NCBI RefSeq assembly: GCF_029433445.1 | Contig: NZ_JAQTIC010000001.1 | Coordinates: 62,001 to 126,000 of the forward strand | From: Lactobacillus sp. ESL0701 | GTDB taxonomy: Bacteria > Bacillota > Bacilli > Lactobacillales > Lactobacillaceae | Direction: 5' to 3' | Length of the DNA stretch: 64,000 bases | Part shown: positions 54,114-64,000 of the stretch, one piece after another | Position numbering within the stretch: the first letter of the stretch is position 1 | Layout of the letters: each line of letters starts with the position of its first letter | Notes under the pieces: model-generated | The model's input: only the letters and a program-made list of their open reading frames with translations | Told to the model about the DNA's origin: nothing | Databases searched by the model: none | Made by a program: the position numbers and the translations under genes

Positions 54114-54138
54114 TTAGAAATGCTTACAAAAAGTAAGC
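54089..54138. promoter_or_regulatory. Twin palindromic operators before pyruvate oxidase
   Basis: ACTTACAAAAAGTAAGT (54089-54105) and GCTTACAAAAAGTAAGC (54122-54138) are perfect palindromes around CTTAC-A5-GTAAG, with centres 33 bp (three helical turns) apart. They flank the -10. The half-site resembles operators of HxlR/MarR-type redox regulators such as YodB; the cognate regulator is not in the window. Confidence 0.65.
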
Positions 54139-54171
54139 TTAATGATTAATTCAAAGAATGGAGTTTTGACA

Positions 54172-55926
54172 ATGACAAAGATGATGGCAGGTCAAGCACT
54201 TGCAAAAGTATTAGAGAAGTGGAATATTGATCATGTTTACGGCATTACTGCTGATTCAATTAATAATACAGTTGACGGTTTATACCAAGAACGTGACCAA
54301 ATTAAGTATATTCAAGTACGTCATGAGGAAGTTGGTGCTTTGGCAGCAGCAGCTGATGCCAAGCTAACTGGTAAGATTGGGGTTGCCTTTGGTTCTGCCG
54401 GTCCTGGATCAGTTCACATGTTAAATGGTCTTTACGATGCCAAGATGGATCATGTACCCGTACTAGCTTTAGTTGGTCAGACTTTAACGGCTTTTATGAA
54501 TACTAATTTCTTCCAAGAATTAAATCAGGATCCGATTTATGCTGATGTCGCACAATTTCATAAGTTAGCTGCTAATGCTGAGCAAATTCCTAGTCTAATT
54601 GATGAGGCAATTCGTTCAGCTTATGCAACTAAGTCAGTGTCAGTTGTCGTCTTGCCTGATGATCTTTCAGGACAAGAAATTGAATACGTAGCAGCTAAGA
54701 CAGCCACACTAAGTACAACTAATAACAAGATTGCAGCTAAGGAAGCGGATGTAGACGCTATTTCTGCCGCAATTAAGAATGCTAAAAAGCCAGTGATGTG
54801 GCTAGGTCAGGGTGCGCGAGGCAGTCGTGATGCCGCAGTTCTAGTTGCTGATAAGTTTAGTTTACCAGTTTTGACTACTGCACCGGCAGCTGATGTCTTT
54901 CCTACCGATCACCCTAACTACATGGGTGCGCGTGGACGTTTGGGAACTAAACCTGCCTTTGATGTTTCTCAAGACAGCGACCTGATTTTGTATGTTGGTA
55001 CTAATTATCCGTTTGCGCGCTTTTTGCCAAATGACAAGACAATTATTCAGGTTAACAACAATTTGGCTGATTTGGGTAAGCAATATGACGCTGATATTAC
55101 TGTTTTGGCTGATGCAGAGGACTTTTTAGCAAAATTAGCCGCAGTAGATTATCAAGCAGAACCAACTGCATTTTTAAAGGCAGCTCAACAAGACCGCGTT
55201 TTATGGGTAAACTGGTTAGAAAAGCTTGCTGCTGATGATCATGATGGTTTGCGTGCTGAAAGTGTAATCCAAGCAGTTAAGTACAATTCATCAAAGGATG
55301 CCGTCTTTGGTCTTGATGTCGGCAATAATACAGAGTGGGCCTTACGGCAATTGCCATTTGATCGGGAACAGAAATTCGCAATGTCTGCTTGGTATGGTAC
55401 GATGGGCTTTGGCTTGCCAGCAGGGCTTGCAGCTAAGTTATCATTTGCTGACCGCCAAGTTTGGACAATTTCTGGTGATGGTGGCTATTCAATGGTAATG
55501 CCCGACTTGTTAACGGAAGTTAAGTATCATTTACCTGTAATTAACGTGGTTTTAGAGAACAAGTCGTTTGGTTTCATTGGTCATGAAAAATTGCAGGCAG
55601 GACAAGCACCTTATGGTATTGACTTGGTTGGTGCAGATTGGGCCAAGGCAGCCGAGAGTATGGGCGCAATTGGTTTAACTGTCACTAATTTGGCGGAATT
55701 AAAAGAGGCAATGGTTAAGATTAAGCAGCTGCAAGATAGTGGTAATGATTTACCGATTGTTTTGGATGCTAAGATTTTAGATATTGATCCAATTGATACC
55801 AACATTGTTATGACTGACGAAAATGTGTTTGGTACAGAAGCCGTAGCTGATTATCGTAAGACTTATGAATTAGATGCAGCAGACCAACCAACATTTAGTG
55901 AATTGTTGGCTGCCGCAAACAAGTAA
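54172..55926 (+). CDS. poxB: Pyruvate oxidase
   Basis: 584 residues. ATG at 54172 (MTKMMAGQALAKVLEKW) has GGAG upstream; an earlier ATG at 54142 does not. A ThDP-, FAD- and Mg-dependent enzyme turning pyruvate, phosphate and O2 into acetyl phosphate, CO2 and H2O2. It shows HVYGITADSINN, the ThDP Glu in RHEEVGALAAAADA, and GDGGYSMVMPDLLTEVKYHLP...NKSFG for Mg-ThDP. Other ThDP enzymes (acetolactate synthase) are similar, but the order fits SpxB/PoxB. A terminator follows. Confidence 0.92.
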   Translation: MTKMMAGQALAKVLEKWNIDHVYGITADSINNTVDGLYQERDQIKYIQVRHEEVGALAAAADAKLTGKIGVAFGSAGPGSVHMLNGLYDAKMDHVPVLALVGQTLTAFMNTNFFQELNQDPIYADVAQFHKLAANAEQIPSLIDEAIRSAYATKSVSVVVLPDDLSGQEIEYVAAKTATLSTTNNKIAAKEADVDAISAAIKNAKKPVMWLGQGARGSRDAAVLVADKFSLPVLTTAPAADVFPTDHPNYMGARGRLGTKPAFDVSQDSDLILYVGTNYPFARFLPNDKTIIQVNNNLADLGKQYDADITVLADAEDFLAKLAAVDYQAEPTAFLKAAQQDRVLWVNWLEKLAADDHDGLRAESVIQAVKYNSSKDAVFGLDVGNNTEWALRQLPFDREQKFAMSAWYGTMGFGLPAGLAAKLSFADRQVWTISGDGGYSMVMPDLLTEVKYHLPVINVVLENKSFGFIGHEKLQAGQAPYGIDLVGADWAKAAESMGAIGLTVTNLAELKEAMVKIKQLQDSGNDLPIVLDAKILDIDPIDTNIVMTDENVFGTEAVADYRKTYELDAADQPTFSELLAAANK

Positions 55927-55935
55927 TAAAACAAA

Positions 55936-55974
55936 AATAAAAACATCTTCAGTTTAATCTGAAGATGTTTTTAT
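55936..55974. terminator. Bidirectional terminator poxB/gatD
   Basis: AAACATCTTCAG/CTGAAGATGTTT with a 6-nt loop between A-run and T-run, in a convergent gap. Confidence 0.85.
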
Positions 55975-55987
55975 TTTGGCATAATGA

Positions 55988-56653
55988 TTAGTCAGTTACA
56001 CGTTCTTGGTGCCAATCAAGAACCATCTTGACAATGGCATTGGCGATATTCAAGTTGCGCAAAATTGGTCCGTGAGAATAAGTCCCAATGAAGTTATTAT
56101 AGTGCAAACCTTCAAGCCCATCTTGAGGATTGTTGCCATAACCGGTGATCATTTTGCCTAATGGCTGCAAACTTTGGTCGTCAAAATAAGTTTGACCTGA
56201 ATGATTTTCAAAGGCTTTAACTTCACCCCATTTGGTGTTGTAGTGAGTATCACCGATCATGCGCTTGTCTGCTTTAAAAACGGTGTGAAATGGTAAGATA
56301 TCCAATCCTTTAATTGTGGCGCCGCCAATTGTTTTGTAGTAAGTGCCAACAAGCTGGTAACCGCCACAAACGCCGAGCATTGGGTGACCAGCATTAATAT
56401 AATTAGTTAATGTTTCTTTATGCCGTGGCAGATCTTTAGCAACAACAGTTTGCTCGAAGTCCTGTCCCCCACCAAAAAAGACAAAGTCATAATCAAAGGC
56501 ATTGAATGGATCACCTAGGGAAACATTGTCAATTTGAGTGTTATAGTTTTGTTTCTTTAATAGGTAACGAATAATTTTAACGTCACCAGAATCACCATAG
56601 GTATTCATTAAATCTTCGTATAAGTATGCAATTTTAATTGTCTTGTCTGCCAT
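55988..56653 (-). CDS. gatD: GatD-like glutamine amidotransferase (lipid II isoglutaminyl synthase subunit)
   Basis: 221 residues of the CobB/CobQ-type class I amidotransferase family. The nucleophile Cys96 is in LGVCGGYQLVG and the catalytic His in TYSHGPIL. GatD supplies ammonia to MurT for amidating D-Glu of lipid II. MurT is normally encoded immediately beside it, but no murT lies in this window; the gene is alone between convergent and divergent neighbours. GAGG precedes the ATG. Confidence 0.8.
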   Translation of the reverse strand: MADKTIKIAYLYEDLMNTYGDSGDVKIIRYLLKKQNYNTQIDNVSLGDPFNAFDYDFVFFGGGQDFEQTVVAKDLPRHKETLTNYINAGHPMLGVCGGYQLVGTYYKTIGGATIKGLDILPFHTVFKADKRMIGDTHYNTKWGEVKAFENHSGQTYFDDQSLQPLGKMITGYGNNPQDGLEGLHYNNFIGTYSHGPILRNLNIANAIVKMVLDWHQERVTD

Positions 56654-56878
56654 CGCGTTTCAACCTCGTATTTTTGTAATAAATTATAGCGTAAAAAGTT
56701 GGTATTAAGCAAAAGAAGATTCTAATTATGAGGTAAATTAACTGTTTTTTAAGAACCAATGGATAAACTAAATGTCATGTGGAAATAATTGTAACAAGCT
56801 TGTTATAATATAACAATTGTTATTGATCTATAATATTTGGTGAAGATGATATTTATTTTAGATAAAAGGAGAATTTAA

Positions 56879-57472
56879 ATGAAGCATTCAAATTTATTAG
56901 CTTTACTTGCAGCTGCAGCACTTGCTAGTGCAGCTGGAGCAAGCACAACTGTCCAAGCTCAAACTATTAAACCAGTTAAGTCTGTTACCCAAAAAGTTAC
57001 CAATACTTATTCTTTCCCTAAGAAGTGGCGCGGTAAATGGTATAGTAGCAATATTTTAACTCCTAAGCCCTTAATCATTAAGTTAGGCAGCTATACATCA
57101 CCTAAAACTGGTCAGACTGTTAAAATGACCAGTGTCGCTAACGCACCAACTACTGGTAAATTAACTTCAGAAATAACTAGTGTTAGTCAGGATCAAGATT
57201 CTACTAAGCTTGCAGCATTAGCGACAGGGACTACAAAGAAAATTAATCATATTACTTGGTCACTTGTGACACCAGCTGGTAAAGATGCAGAAAGTGCAGC
57301 TTATTCAATGAAAGTTGAAAAGCTCAACGGCAAGAAAGTTCAAGTATTGTTCCAAGCACAACCAGATACTGGTAAAGTTTATAACCAATACTTTAAGTCA
57401 AAGAAATTAGCTAAAAAATACGGTAATCATCATTTTAAGAAGATTAGTTATACAGAATATAATTATCGTTAA
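56879..57472 (+). CDS. Secreted lipocalin-like protein, 197 aa
   Basis: Signal peptide to about residue 28 (cleavage after VQA), then one beta-rich domain opening FPKKWRGKWYSS and ending KSKKLAKKYGNHHFKKISY. This domain is shared with the C-terminus of the SLAP protein at 29528 (KSWRRQWF...SLSKKYAHHKFPDMHY), but here without SLAP anchors. The W-x-G/K-W start suggests a lipocalin-like barrel. Function unknown. AAAGGAG precedes the ATG. Confidence 0.75.
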   Translation: MKHSNLLALLAAAALASAAGASTTVQAQTIKPVKSVTQKVTNTYSFPKKWRGKWYSSNILTPKPLIIKLGSYTSPKTGQTVKMTSVANAPTTGKLTSEITSVSQDQDSTKLAALATGTTKKINHITWSLVTPAGKDAESAAYSMKVEKLNGKKVQVLFQAQPDTGKVYNQYFKSKKLAKKYGNHHFKKISYTEYNYR

Positions 57473-57505
57473 TCAAAAAAGAGTCATACGACTCTTTTTT
57501 TGATT
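57471..57505. terminator. Bidirectional terminator
   Basis: AATCAAAAAAGAGTC/GACTCTTTTTTTGATT with a 4-nt loop, between convergent genes. Confidence 0.9.
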
Positions 57506-57509
57506 AGGA

Positions 57510-58322
57510 TTATTTCATGTCTTGCTGGGCAGCAAAGTGATTGATTGGACCGTATTTAGAACCCACGGCAATCGGATGAGCGATTGCTTCATAAGTAAAA
57601 TCTTTGGCAATTTTGACACTGTCGATAATTGATTTACCTTTGGCTAATTCAGCGGCAATCACGGCAGATAGGGTGTCGCCAGTACCGTTAATTCGGTTAG
57701 TATCAATAAAAGGCTTGGTAAATTCATAAAAAGCTCCGTCAGCCGTCAATAAGATATCTGTAACAGCTGACTGCTTGTTATTATCGTGGCGGCCCTTCAT
57801 TAGAACGTTTTTGGCACCCATTTCTTGTAATTTTCGGGCACCTTGTTTGATTTCTTCCTTAGTAGTTAATGCAAGACCAGTTAGCTTTTGTTGTTCATAA
57901 AAATTAGGGGTGATGATATCAGCCAGCGGTAATAATTCGTCCAAAAAGGCTTGATAAGCATCATCGTCAAGCAAAGTATTGCCATGCTTGGTCATGATAA
58001 CAGGGTCAAGAACAATTTTGCCCATGTTGTATTGGCGCAGATTAGTCGCGACACAATTAATGACCTCTTTGTTAGCCAGCATGCCAGTCTTTAATGCGTC
58101 AATTTTAAAATCTTCATTTAAAACATCAAATTGTTTTTGAATAAAGGGTAGTGGCATTACTTCTTGAGCATAAATTCCAGTAGTGTTGCCAGCAACGGCT
58201 GCGGTGAGCAATCCCATACCGTATACTTTTCGTGCATAAAAGGAGTGTAAGTCAGCCGTCATACCTGCACTACCATCACTATCATTACCAGCAATTGTTA
58301 GAGCGATAATTTCTTTGTTCAT
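57510..58322 (-). CDS. ThiD-type pyridoxine/hydroxymethylpyrimidine kinase
   Basis: 270 residues, a paralogue of the thiD product at 44595 (both begin with an IAGxDSxGxAGxxADL block and end near GP(I/L)NHF/W). Here the N-terminal motif is IAGNDSDGSAGMTADLHSF and the C-terminal one NGTGDTLSAVIA. The divergence and separate location suggest a B6 vitamer kinase (PdxK of the ThiD family) rather than a second ThiD, but sequence alone does not settle it. No THI-box precedes it. Confidence 0.8.
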   Translation of the reverse strand: MNKEIIALTIAGNDSDGSAGMTADLHSFYARKVYGMGLLTAAVAGNTTGIYAQEVMPLPFIQKQFDVLNEDFKIDALKTGMLANKEVINCVATNLRQYNMGKIVLDPVIMTKHGNTLLDDDAYQAFLDELLPLADIITPNFYEQQKLTGLALTTKEEIKQGARKLQEMGAKNVLMKGRHDNNKQSAVTDILLTADGAFYEFTKPFIDTNRINGTGDTLSAVIAAELAKGKSIIDSVKIAKDFTYEAIAHPIAVGSKYGPINHFAAQQDMK

Positions 58323-58423
58323 AATTTTGCCTTCCTCTTTAATCCAAGTTTTAGTTTCAAGTATAACTTAAAATGGGGACAATGATATAATTATTTCTTG
58401 TAAAATCGCAGCTAGATAAGTAA

Positions 58424-59965
<1,542 letters not shown>

Positions 59966-59998
59966 TAAAGAAATTTAAGGGAAAAGAAGTGAGAACTT

Positions 59999-60772
59999 AT
60001 GGCACACAAGCGAATTGTGGCTCTTGATGGTCCGCTAAATTTTAGAGATGTCGGTGGTTATCAAACTAAGACTGGTCAGACGGTTAAATGGAATAAAATT
60101 TATCGCGCGGACTCATTAAGTTCACTTACGCCCAATGACCAACAAAAACTGGCAGATTTGCATGTTACTATTGATTGTGATTTACGTTCAGCGTATGAAA
60201 AGGAGACGTCTCCTGATAAGTCATGGTTTAAACGTGAATTTGTCGATGTTCCTGTTTATTCTGAAGATATTGCTGATCAGCAAAATGACCATAAGGTGTA
60301 TCGTTTTTTACATCATATTCCAGATATGAAGGATAATTTTATCGGGCGAATATACCAACAGACACTTCTCAGTTCCCATAGTCAGGACATTTTTACCCGA
60401 ATTTTTGCACAACTGCTGGAATTACCAGAAGATGAGGCACTTGTCTATCATTGTAGTGCTGGTAAGGATAGGACGGGAATGGTATCTGCCCTGATTTTAA
60501 TGGCGTTGGGTGTCGATGATGATACCATTGCCCGTGATTATTTATTGACTAATGAATTATTTGATTTTGCTATTTCGCGGCAGTTGCCTAGTAATGACGA
60601 CATTTCTAAAATGGTTGCTAAGATGAATGTTACTAAAGGTGAAGGTGTTGCTATTCGCGGCATTACAGAAACCATACGCGGCGGCTGGGGTGACTTTGCC
60701 AATTTCTTTCAAAAACAGTTGGGTTTTACTGCAGATGATTTGGCTCAATTAAGGCGGATGTATTTAGAATAA
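59999..60772 (+). CDS. Tyrosine-protein phosphatase (Lip/DSP-like)
   Basis: 257 residues. The active-site loop [12 protein letters not shown] has the C(X)5R motif with nucleophile Cys152. The N-terminal [32 protein letters not shown] block is typical of bacterial Y_phosphatase3 proteins related to Listeria LipA and Mycobacterium MptpB, which act on phosphotyrosine or phosphoinositides. Its stop overlaps the ATG of the macro-domain gene (TAATG). Confidence 0.9.
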   Translation: MAHKRIVALDGPLNFRDVGGYQTKTGQTVKWNKIYRADSLSSLTPNDQQKLADLHVTIDCDLRSAYEKETSPDKSWFKREFVDVPVYSEDIADQQNDHKVYRFLHHIPDMKDNFIGRIYQQTLLSSHSQDIFTRIFAQLLELPEDEALVYHCSAGKDRTGMVSALILMALGVDDDTIARDYLLTNELFDFAISRQLPSNDDISKMVAKMNVTKGEGVAIRGITETIRGGWGDFANFFQKQLGFTADDLAQLRRMYLE

Positions 60773-61272
60773 TGTTGAAAATTAAAGTTATTAAAGGTGA
60801 CATTACTAAACTAAAAGTTGATGCGGTTGTGAATGCGGCCAACGAAACATTACTTGGTGGTTTAGGAGTAGATGGTGCAATTCATAAAGCAGCTGGACCG
60901 GAATTATTGGCTGAGTGCCAAACCTTGCATGGCTGTAAAACTGGTCAGGCTAAGATAACGCAAGGCTATCATTTACCGGCTAAGTATGTTATTCATACTG
61001 TTGGGCCCATTTATTCGGGACGGGCAAGAGATGACGCGTTTTTGCGGGCATGTTATGTTAATTCACTTGATCTAGCTAAAGAAAACAACTTGCATAGTAT
61101 TGCTTTTCCTGCAATTTCAACGGGAGCGTATGGGTTCCCAACTGGTCGAGCAGCCTTAATTGCTTTCCAAACGGTTAAAAAATGGCTGCGAAAAAATGAG
61201 GCAGCTAAAATAGAAGTAATAATGTGTGCGTTTGATGACAAGACGGCAGCACTTTATCAAAAACAAGTATAA
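60772..61272 (+). CDS. Macro-domain O-acetyl-ADP-ribose deacetylase
   Basis: 166 residues, a single macro domain: [38 protein letters not shown], then [12 protein letters not shown] and [19 protein letters not shown]. These give the ADP-ribose pocket and the catalytic Asn/Asp of MacroD/YmdB-type enzymes. Overlaps the phosphatase gene by one base, so the two are co-translated; the pairing of a phosphatase with an ADP-ribosyl hydrolase suggests reversal of protein modification, which is inference. Confidence 0.92.
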   Translation: MLKIKVIKGDITKLKVDAVVNAANETLLGGLGVDGAIHKAAGPELLAECQTLHGCKTGQAKITQGYHLPAKYVIHTVGPIYSGRARDDAFLRACYVNSLDLAKENNLHSIAFPAISTGAYGFPTGRAALIAFQTVKKWLRKNEAAKIEVIMCAFDDKTAALYQKQV

Positions 61273-61314
61273 AAATAGGACCATCGAATTATTATAATTC
61301 GATGGTCCTATTTA
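61273..61314. terminator. Bidirectional terminator
   Basis: AAATAGGACCATCGAATTA/TAATTCGATGGTCCTATTT, an 18-19-bp stem between convergent genes. Confidence 0.85.
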
Positions 61315-61328
61315 GTTAAAGAAACAAA

Positions 61329-62402
61329 TTAAAGTCCCAATTGTTCCTTTAACTTAATGGCATCTGGATCATTGCCCAACTCGTTTAAAGCATCTGGCAA
61401 ACCGTAAACAGGCTTGCCGTTACAGTTGATAAAGGTTTTGCCATGAGCTAATGAACTTAAAATAGCTTCATTAACAATATCAACCGTGATTCTGAAGTAG
61501 CGGTCAATCTTGTCATCAGTAATTGCTTGAATTGAGCTTAGTTCACTTTCTGGGAAGTGGCTTACCCGATTGGCAGTTGAAAAGGCAAGGGTGATTTCAC
61601 CGCTGCCGTTACCAGTGAAGGAGCCACTACGGGTAATCCCAACACTTGAGCGGCGTGCAATTCGTTTTAGTTGTCGTGAATTGAAAGGAATATCGGTAGC
61701 AATAATTGTGATAATACTGCCTTTTTCCTTATCTTTCTTCATTTGGGTGATTTTCTTGCCAATATGCTCACCATAGATATTTAAATCTTCGCCAAAACCA
61801 AAGTTGGACATTACCAGTGCGCCCATTGTGAAGGTTTTGCCGTCGATCTCAACTTGCCGTGATGCAGAACCGATCCCGCCTTTGAGGTCATAACAGCACA
61901 TACCGGTACCGCCGCCAACGGGTCCTTCTTTAAAAGTAACGTCAGCTGCCGCAAAAGCATCATTAACGTCATCCTCTGTAACACCCAAATCACGAATATG
62001 GTTAATATTGCTGTCATTACATTCCATGACAATCGGATTAACGCTACCAGTTGTAGTCCCGATTTCCGGATTTTCAGCGAGCATCTGTTTAACTAAGGCA
62101 GTATAACCAGTCCCGACACTTAGCGTGTTGGTTAAGACCAGCGGTGTTTCAATAGTTCCGAGTTCTTCTACTTGAACCAGACCGGTGCTTTTGCCGAAAC
62201 CGTTAATTACTTGAACTGCGGCGGGCATTTTTTCTCTAAAGATATTGTCTTGGCAAGGCTTGATTACTGTGACTCCAGTGTTTAGACGGTCAGTCTTGAC
62301 TGTTTTGTGTCCGACAGTAATTCCAGCAACATCAGTAATTAAATTCTTTGGTCCTCTCTTGGCATCGCTGAGTGCGTTTAAAAGTGGTTTGTTAAGTCCC
62401 AT
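61329..62402 (-). CDS. P1 family peptidase (DmpA/BapA-like aminopeptidase)
   Basis: 357 residues. DmpA-type N-terminal nucleophile hydrolases self-cleave before a Ser or Thr. Here the likely site is Gly-Ser in KEKGSIITIIATDIPF. Also visible are GVTVIKP, NGFGKSTGLVQVEELG, ETPLVLTNTLSVG and GGGTGMCCYDLKGGIG. It removes N-terminal residues from small peptides, sometimes D- or beta-amino acids. Cytosolic. It is 24 bp downstream of the C39-like gene and probably cotranscribed with it. Confidence 0.9.
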   Translation of the reverse strand: MGLNKPLLNALSDAKRGPKNLITDVAGITVGHKTVKTDRLNTGVTVIKPCQDNIFREKMPAAVQVINGFGKSTGLVQVEELGTIETPLVLTNTLSVGTGYTALVKQMLAENPEIGTTTGSVNPIVMECNDSNINHIRDLGVTEDDVNDAFAAADVTFKEGPVGGGTGMCCYDLKGGIGSASRQVEIDGKTFTMGALVMSNFGFGEDLNIYGEHIGKKITQMKKDKEKGSIITIIATDIPFNSRQLKRIARRSSVGITRSGSFTGNGSGEITLAFSTANRVSHFPESELSSIQAITDDKIDRYFRITVDIVNEAILSSLAHGKTFINCNGKPVYGLPDALNELGNDPDAIKLKEQLGL

Positions 62403-62426
62403 AATTTTTCTTCTTTCTTAAATATA

Positions 62427-63650
62427 CTACATAATTTCGATTGCCCATTGTCTAACATTATATGCTTGCATAAAAGTGGATTTTGTCAACCAATAATGAC
62501 CGTCAATGGGGTCAGAAACATGAAACAAATCTTCACTGAAGCCATCTAATAAGACGGCGTGATTGTTTTTGTAAGTTTTGCCCCATGGGTAAGTGTCTGG
62601 GTCTGGCGGCGTGAAATTGGTGGTGACATAAGTTAGAACTGGGTTGCCGCGTTTAATGGCGGCAATTAGTTCTGGCTCACTAGCACCATTCAAGTCACGC
62701 AAAGTTGTAAATTTTTGTCCCCAAGTTAATAGCGCTGGCGGAAAAATCGCTTCAAAACGACCGGTTACGTTCTCGTAAGGTGAGCCGCCAAAGCCAAGAT
62801 ATGGATTGTAGTCTGGGGATAGCGGCATCTCATCAATGAAAGTTTGGTAATTCGTTGTTTTCAGTTTGCCTTGATAATGCAGCCCCATTAGTAAAGCAGC
62901 AGCTTCACAGCCATTTTGGATACCCCAAAACATTTGGTTAATATTTTCAGTAATAAGCAGCTGCGGCGATTGCGGTTTTAATTGCTGCGGGTAATCATGC
63001 AAAAGGCAATCTGTTGTTGGAATAAAAGTATCTGGTCCAATTTGCAGGTATTCATTACCAAATATATCTTCTTTAACTGCTGTGACTGAAAGCGGCTTGT
63101 TTGGCTTAATCATGTCGAAATTTTGTCCTAGATGATCGCGGGCAATTGAACCATGAGGATTGATAACTAGAGTTTTGGTTTGGCTTAGATCATGAGCACG
63201 CTTGATTAACGGCTCGCCATCAAGCCAGACATCACGTTTTTTAAGCCAAGTGCCATTAGAAGTCATTAACCAAGTTTGGTGAAATAAGTCCTCACCCTGA
63301 CCGAAAAATTGCAGGCTGCTTGCCAACGGTTGCTGTGTGAGCAATTGGTGCTGGTTAGAATAGGTATTTGTGCCATGTGGGTTTTTGATTTTTCCCCACT
63401 TAACTTGAGTAAAAAGGTCAAGCCCACTAAAGTAATTTAATTTTTCAAAATATGCATCATTAAATGATAATAAGCCTTGTGAAGTGTCAAAATAAATCTT
63501 TTTCTGATGATTTTTGACCAAATTATTAACTAAAAATTTTTGACCGATTTCACAGGTAGTACTAATTTGCAAATTCTCATTAATTAAAACGGCAGTTTGG
63601 TTATTAATAATAATTGTCTGAGGATTATGAAAGTGATAAATGATTTCCAT
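62427..63650 (-). CDS. C39-like cysteine peptidase domain protein, 407 aa
   Basis: The C-terminal ~170 residues form a papain-like C39_2 domain: catalytic Cys in IQNGCEAAALLMGL, His in NNHAVLLDGFS and Asp in VSDPIDGHYW. The N-terminal ~230 residues contain repeated beta segments of unknown type (INPHGSIARD, YLQIGPDTFIP), somewhat like wall-binding SLAP segments. There is no signal peptide at the N-terminus, which is unusual because relatives are secreted. AAGGAG precedes the ATG. Confidence 0.78.
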   Translation of the reverse strand: MEIIYHFHNPQTIIINNQTAVLINENLQISTTCEIGQKFLVNNLVKNHQKKIYFDTSQGLLSFNDAYFEKLNYFSGLDLFTQVKWGKIKNPHGTNTYSNQHQLLTQQPLASSLQFFGQGEDLFHQTWLMTSNGTWLKKRDVWLDGEPLIKRAHDLSQTKTLVINPHGSIARDHLGQNFDMIKPNKPLSVTAVKEDIFGNEYLQIGPDTFIPTTDCLLHDYPQQLKPQSPQLLITENINQMFWGIQNGCEAAALLMGLHYQGKLKTTNYQTFIDEMPLSPDYNPYLGFGGSPYENVTGRFEAIFPPALLTWGQKFTTLRDLNGASEPELIAAIKRGNPVLTYVTTNFTPPDPDTYPWGKTYKNNHAVLLDGFSEDLFHVSDPIDGHYWLTKSTFMQAYNVRQWAIEIM

Positions 63651-63738
63651 TCAAGACTCCTTCTAAATAATTAAATCTATCATAGCATATTATTTGCAAT
63701 TAGATTGCATTAAATCAAACAATTATTAATGCAGTATA

Positions 63739-63767
63739 TTGACAAATAGTATGTTTTGCCTTAATCT
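63739..63767 (+). promoter_or_regulatory. Promoter of a leader RNA
   Basis: TTGACA (63739-63744), 17-bp spacer, TAATCT (63762-63767). Confidence 0.7.
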
Positions 63768-63773
63768 TTTTTT

Positions 63774-63897
63774 AAGTTAAATGGTAACGCAATAGAAGTT
63801 GCAGGACATTGTCTTGATTATCTAAGGAGCGCTAGCTAATTTGTCTAAAATGATTAAATTTAGTCTCATTGTTTTGTTAGGATAATGAGGCTTTTGT
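63774..63897 (+). ncRNA. Leader or small RNA with terminator
   Basis: From the promoter a ~120-nt transcript runs to AGTCTCATT/AATGAGGCT followed by TTTTG (63860-63897), before the next gene starts at 63929. A small hairpin GCAA/TTGC lies near its 5' end. It could be a transcription attenuator or riboswitch for the downstream gene; I do not recognise a known class. Confidence 0.4.
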
Positions 63898-63928
63898 TTG
63901 GGTTAGCTTGATTTTAAGAGGTGTTATT

Positions 63929-64000
63929 TTGAAGGAAAAAAGTGAAGAAAACGCGCCGCAGCTAAAGAAGTCGATTGGCGTGTTTGGTGGTAGTAATATT
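63929..64000 (+). CDS. Start of a gene cut by the window edge
   Basis: TTG start with AAGAGGTG 6-7 nt upstream; 24 codons visible, MKEKSEENAPQLKKSIGVFGG and on. A basic, polar start followed by a Gly-rich hydrophobic stretch suggests a multi-pass transporter, possibly of the APC type, but too little is present to say. Confidence 0.5.
   Translation, partial: MKEKSEENAPQLKKSIGVFGGSNI

Overview
The window looks like chromosome from a host- or food-associated Lactobacillus of the L. acidophilus/crispatus/helveticus/amylovorus type. The clues are an AT-rich genome with short intergenic spaces, strong AGGAGG ribosome binding sites, the dltXABCD operon, a secreted protein with S-layer (SLAP) domains, a CIRCE-controlled ClpL, PTS uptake of phosphorylated disaccharides, pyruvate oxidase, and degenerate type I-E CRISPR parts. 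The species assignment is inference. No rRNA was seen and one tRNA (Arg-ACG) is present.

Layout. 1-7.8 kb: a truncated ABC ATPase-permease, a membrane YdcF protein, a CPBP protease, a metal P-type ATPase, a CbpB-like CBS protein, and an unexplained pair of similar small units. 7.9-13.4 kb: dltXABCD plus a DltE-like serine hydrolase, followed by a free-standing structured RNA candidate with its own promoter and terminator. 13.6-21.8 kb: DUF975 protein, PTS IIC, DUF915 hydrolase, UvrA paralogue and heat-shock ClpL. 22-26.2 kb: branched-chain aminotransferase and two tandem APC permeases. 26.2-31.1 kb is an accessory island: small and secreted proteins, a SLAP protein, degraded gene copies, and a candidate type I toxin-antitoxin locus whose antisense RNA can pair across the toxin start. 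31-37.2 kb: a LacI regulator, a second YdcF protein, tRNA-Arg, and guaC facing purA-purB with a PurBox pair between the two promoters. 37.4-43.8 kb: a LytTR/LiaF-like pair and a complete maltose-type PTS/GH4 operon with an RpiR regulator. 43.9-49.6 kb: thiMDE under a TPP riboswitch, an AEC carrier beside a decayed gene, TenA and an EamA transporter. 49.6-54.1 kb is an accessory region (next paragraph). 54.2-64 kb: pyruvate oxidase with twin operators, a solo GatD, a secreted protein, a ThiD/PdxK kinase, glpK, a phosphatase, a macro-domain protein, a P1-family peptidase, a C39-like protein and the start of another gene.

The most unusual locus is at 51.78-54.0 kb. Intact genes for Cas7e and Cas6e sit alone: cas3, cas8e, cse2, cas5e, cas1 and cas2 are absent from the window. 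About 380 bp upstream, directly after a TATAAT box, are two divergent CRISPR-like repeats exactly 61 bp apart, flanking one 32-nt spacer. Each has its own central dyad, and each matches 19 of 29 positions of a canonical type I-E repeat found as an orphan at 49691-49719. This is either a minimal RNA-processing/RNA-binding Cas7-Cas6 system dedicated to one guide RNA, or a late stage of CRISPR decay. The intact reading frames, Cas6e His26 and the preserved 61-bp period favour selection. A search of the rest of the genome for the other cas genes would decide this.
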